This document shows, piece after piece, positions 6,415-8,169 of a DNA stretch of 8,169 bases; position 1 is the stretch's first letter; each line of letters starts with the position of its first letter. The notes under the pieces were generated by a model. The model was not told the DNA's origin. It worked only from the letters and a program-made list of their open reading frames with translations, and did not search any database. Origin of the DNA: Pontiellaceae bacterium (GTDB lineage: Bacteria > Verrucomicrobiota > Kiritimatiellia > Kiritimatiellales > Tichowtungiaceae). The position numbers and the translations under genes are program-made. The stretch covers positions 1-8,169 of the forward strand of contig JAOZMR010000119.1 in NCBI GenBank assembly GCA_029934215.1. Direction: 5' to 3'.

Positions 6415-7848
6415 ATGGGTATACATCTTGGAGGACTCTCCTCGGGGAACGACTATCAAACAATGGTCGATCAGATGATGGAAGCACAGCGCATTCCGAT
6501 TCAAAGTAAACAAAAGGATCTTGATGAGCTAGATTACGATATGGGAGCTTGGGCAGAATTGCGCACGCTCTCTCAAGACCTATCGCGCTCTCTAGGCACC
6601 TTGCGCGACTTCGAGCTTTGGCGCGATATGTACGTGGATTCCACCGACGAATCGGCGGTTACTGCGACGGCGGCAACGGCGGCAGCCGAACAGGTTTATA
6701 CGGTGATTGTTAGCAATCGGGCGGTAGCCCAAAGTCTATCGTCCTCGGCACTCGACACCTCAACAGATTTGATCTCAGCTGGATATGTTGCGGAAGGAGA
6801 TATCTTCGAGATCGAGGGGCAGGAAATAACCATAGAGGCGGACGAAACCCTCGAAAGCTTGCGAACAAAAATCAATAATGCCGCAGAGGAAATGAGTGAT
6901 GACTCACGCGTGCGAGCGACGATTATTGATGACCGCTTGGTTCTGAATCGCGAAAAAACCGGTTCTGCATCTGTCGCTCTTTCTGATGTTTCCGGCACAG
7001 CTCTACAGGGGCTTGGCATCATTGACGGCGTGGGCGGTCTCGTGAACGAAAACGTAGCAGGCGATGACGCCCGCTTTACCGTAAATGGAATCGCGATCAC
7101 CCGATCGTCAAACACAGAACTAACGGATGTGGTCGAAGGCCTAACCATGTCGCTCCGCGACACCGGTGCAACCACACTAACCGTACGCCCAGACCGCGAG
7201 GCTGCAAAAAAAGCGATTCTCGATTTTGTCGAAAAATACAACGCTTTTGCCGATCAGGTCGACTCCTATTCAGGCATTTCTCTGGCGGAGAGTTCCGAGC
7301 TAGCGCAGAAAGGGGAGTTATACGGCGACAGCATGATAACAGCGATCGAAACTAGGATCCGCCAGTATGCAACCTCGGTTAAATCGCCGGCTCTTAATGA
7401 AGGAAACGCTGCATATTCTGACGACGGAGTACCCGGCGTGATGGACTGCTTAAATGATATCGGTATATGGACCGTCGGCGAGAAAAACCAGCTAGAAGTG
7501 CTCGACGAGGATAAACTCGAAGAACGACTTGAATATGACTTCAAGCTAGTGGAACAGCTTTTTAAAGGAACATACGACTCCGAAGAAATCGCATATACCA
7601 ACGGGATTGCATCTGACTTCTACAAATATATCAACCGGGTTAGCGAAGCCATGACCGGGGACATCGATGAGCGCATTGACGCACTAACGAAAAAATATGA
7701 TGGTTTAGCAAATGAAATCTCAGACTTGGAAGATGGTTTGGCCAAATATGAGCAGGATCAGTGGGATATCTTTACAAAGATGGAAGATGCGTTGTCGCAA
7801 ATGAAATCGCAACTCGACTACATCAGCTCGATGTTCGGAACGAAATAA
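6415..7848 (+). CDS. fliD: flagellar filament cap protein FliD (HAP2)
   Basis: FliD caps the growing flagellar filament and promotes flagellin folding at its tip. This protein has 477 residues, a usual length for the family. The N-terminal FliD domain begins 'GLSSGNDYQTMVDQMM' (7-22), with a coiled-coil segment around 25-60 and 'VYTVIVSNRAVAQS' (94-107). A flagellin-hook-IN-like stretch 'FTVNGIAITR...ELTDVVEGLTMSL' (221-247) precedes the C-terminal FliD domain (about 260-477). The protein ends with a long amphipathic helix and 'LDYISSMFGTK'. The Leu/Asp/Glu-rich C-terminal helices fit a coiled coil. The start is supported by GAAGG (6403-6407), 7 nt before ATG 6415. It lies 142 bp after flagellin, beyond a terminator. 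I see no fliS gene immediately downstream, although flagellin-fliD-fliS is a common order. Confidence 0.96.
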   Translation: MGIHLGGLSSGNDYQTMVDQMMEAQRIPIQSKQKDLDELDYDMGAWAELRTLSQDLSRSLGTLRDFELWRDMYVDSTDESAVTATAATAAAEQVYTVIVSNRAVAQSLSSSALDTSTDLISAGYVAEGDIFEIEGQEITIEADETLESLRTKINNAAEEMSDDSRVRATIIDDRLVLNREKTGSASVALSDVSGTALQGLGIIDGVGGLVNENVAGDDARFTVNGIAITRSSNTELTDVVEGLTMSLRDTGATTLTVRPDREAAKKAILDFVEKYNAFADQVDSYSGISLAESSELAQKGELYGDSMITAIETRIRQYATSVKSPALNEGNAAYSDDGVPGVMDCLNDIGIWTVGEKNQLEVLDEDKLEERLEYDFKLVEQLFKGTYDSEEIAYTNGIASDFYKYINRVSEAMTGDIDERIDALTKKYDGLANEISDLEDGLAKYEQDQWDIFTKMEDALSQMKSQLDYISSMFGTK

Positions 7849-7986
7849 TACATTTTCATGCAAAACCCTAAATTAGGCGCCGCGCAGAAGTAACTGAAGC
7901 GGGTCAGAACGGGGTTACCCAGCGAATGAATAAAATTTACGAACCAAAGGACTGTTTCACGCCTGAAAACAACGGTGATTACGCTT

Positions 7987-7998
7987 CCCCCCCCCCCC
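7987..7998 (+). repeat. homopolymeric run of 12 C
   Basis: Twelve consecutive C residues lie about 140 bp downstream of fliD. Such tracts change length by slipped-strand mispairing and are also prone to sequencing error, so the true length may differ. Changing the count by one would alter the reading frame of the small open frame that starts at 7926. Confidence 0.85.
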
Positions 7999-8071
7999 AC
8001 ATATTAAACCCATTTTAAAATACTACGTCAGCTCTATACGGTTTATGACAGAGAAATGCGGTGTATACGCG

Positions 8072-8094
8072 GGTTTAATGCAAGCGATTAAACC
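8072..8094. repeat. 8-bp inverted repeat GGTTTAAT/ATTAAACC
   Basis: GGTTTAAT (8072-8079) and ATTAAACC (8087-8094) form a perfect 8-bp stem with a 7-nt loop. There is no T-run after it. A further ATTAAACCC at 8003-8011 is complementary to GGGTTTAAT at 8071-8079, so two alternative pairings are possible. The function is unknown; it may be an operator or a local structure near the start of a gene beyond the window. Confidence 0.5.
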
Positions 8095-8169
8095 GTGAAA
8101 TTGAACTGCCAAAGATAGAAGCAGAACTTACGGGATGGACTACTAGTCATGATGGATTCACTCCACGGG

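Larger units (their letters stand above)
7849..8169. other. intergenic region after fliD, no convincing gene
   Basis: I find no supportable gene. An ATG at 7926 opens a frame that runs into the 12-C tract and stops at 8016-8018. A frame open from 8079 to the window end reads plausibly (for example 'REIELPKIEAELTGW') but has no start codon after its upstream stop at 8076-8078. No clear intrinsic terminator follows fliD. The region holds the poly-C run and complementary ATTAAACC-type segments listed separately. Confidence 0.55.

Noticed and set aside
7818..8000. 60-codon minus-strand open frame over the fliD 3' end and poly-C tract
   Set aside because: It starts in the poly-C/G run, overlaps the end of fliD and has no protein-like features or ribosome-binding site.
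7926..8018. Small plus-strand open frame starting 'MNKIYEPKDCF' through the poly-C tract
   Set aside because: About 30 codons, a weak ribosome-binding site, no recognisable product, and a frame that depends on a homopolymer of uncertain length.
8079..8169. Frame open to the right edge reading 'REIELPKIEAELTGW'
   Set aside because: There is no ATG, GTG or TTG after the in-frame stop at 8076-8078, so it cannot be called a gene start from this window.

Overview
The window looks like part of a chromosome from a flagellated Gram-negative-type bacterium. The style of the flagellin and the flagellar cap protein, and a bacterial SNF2 protein paired with a helicase-associated partner, make me lean towards the Verrucomicrobiota/Kiritimatiellota side of the PVC group. 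That placement is an impression, not something the sequence proves. Four protein genes are well supported, arranged as two divergent blocks.

Left block (minus strand, about 416-5053): a SNF2-family ATPase of about 936 residues with all helicase motifs. Three bases after its stop comes a 607-residue protein of unknown function, whose last ~175 residues resemble the helicase-associated C-terminal module found with XPB-type helicases (Helicase_C_3-like). The second gene's ribosome-binding site lies in the last codons of the first, so they form a two-gene operon and probably act together on DNA or a DNA-protein complex. From the ATPase domain onward the operon has strongly A/C-biased third codon positions. 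The N-terminal part of the SNF2 gene does not.

Right block (plus strand, 5193-7848): flagellin, then the flagellar cap protein FliD. Upstream of flagellin is a good sigma-28 promoter match. Its ~93-nt leader carries a small hairpin matching 11 of 12 positions of the CsrA/RsmA recognition consensus, and a second CsrA-like site built around the Shine-Dalgarno sequence. This is the arrangement known for CsrA control of flagellin (hag) in Bacillus. A clear intrinsic terminator ends the flagellin unit, and fliD has its own leader with a possible sigma-54 promoter and a small hairpin.

Ends: positions 1-415 hold no convincing gene, but do hold a terminator-like hairpin and a 39-bp near-perfect inverted repeat with a tandem 13-bp repeat in its loop. 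Positions 7849-8169 also hold no convincing gene. They contain a run of 12 C and a set of complementary ATTAAACC/GGTTTAAT segments.
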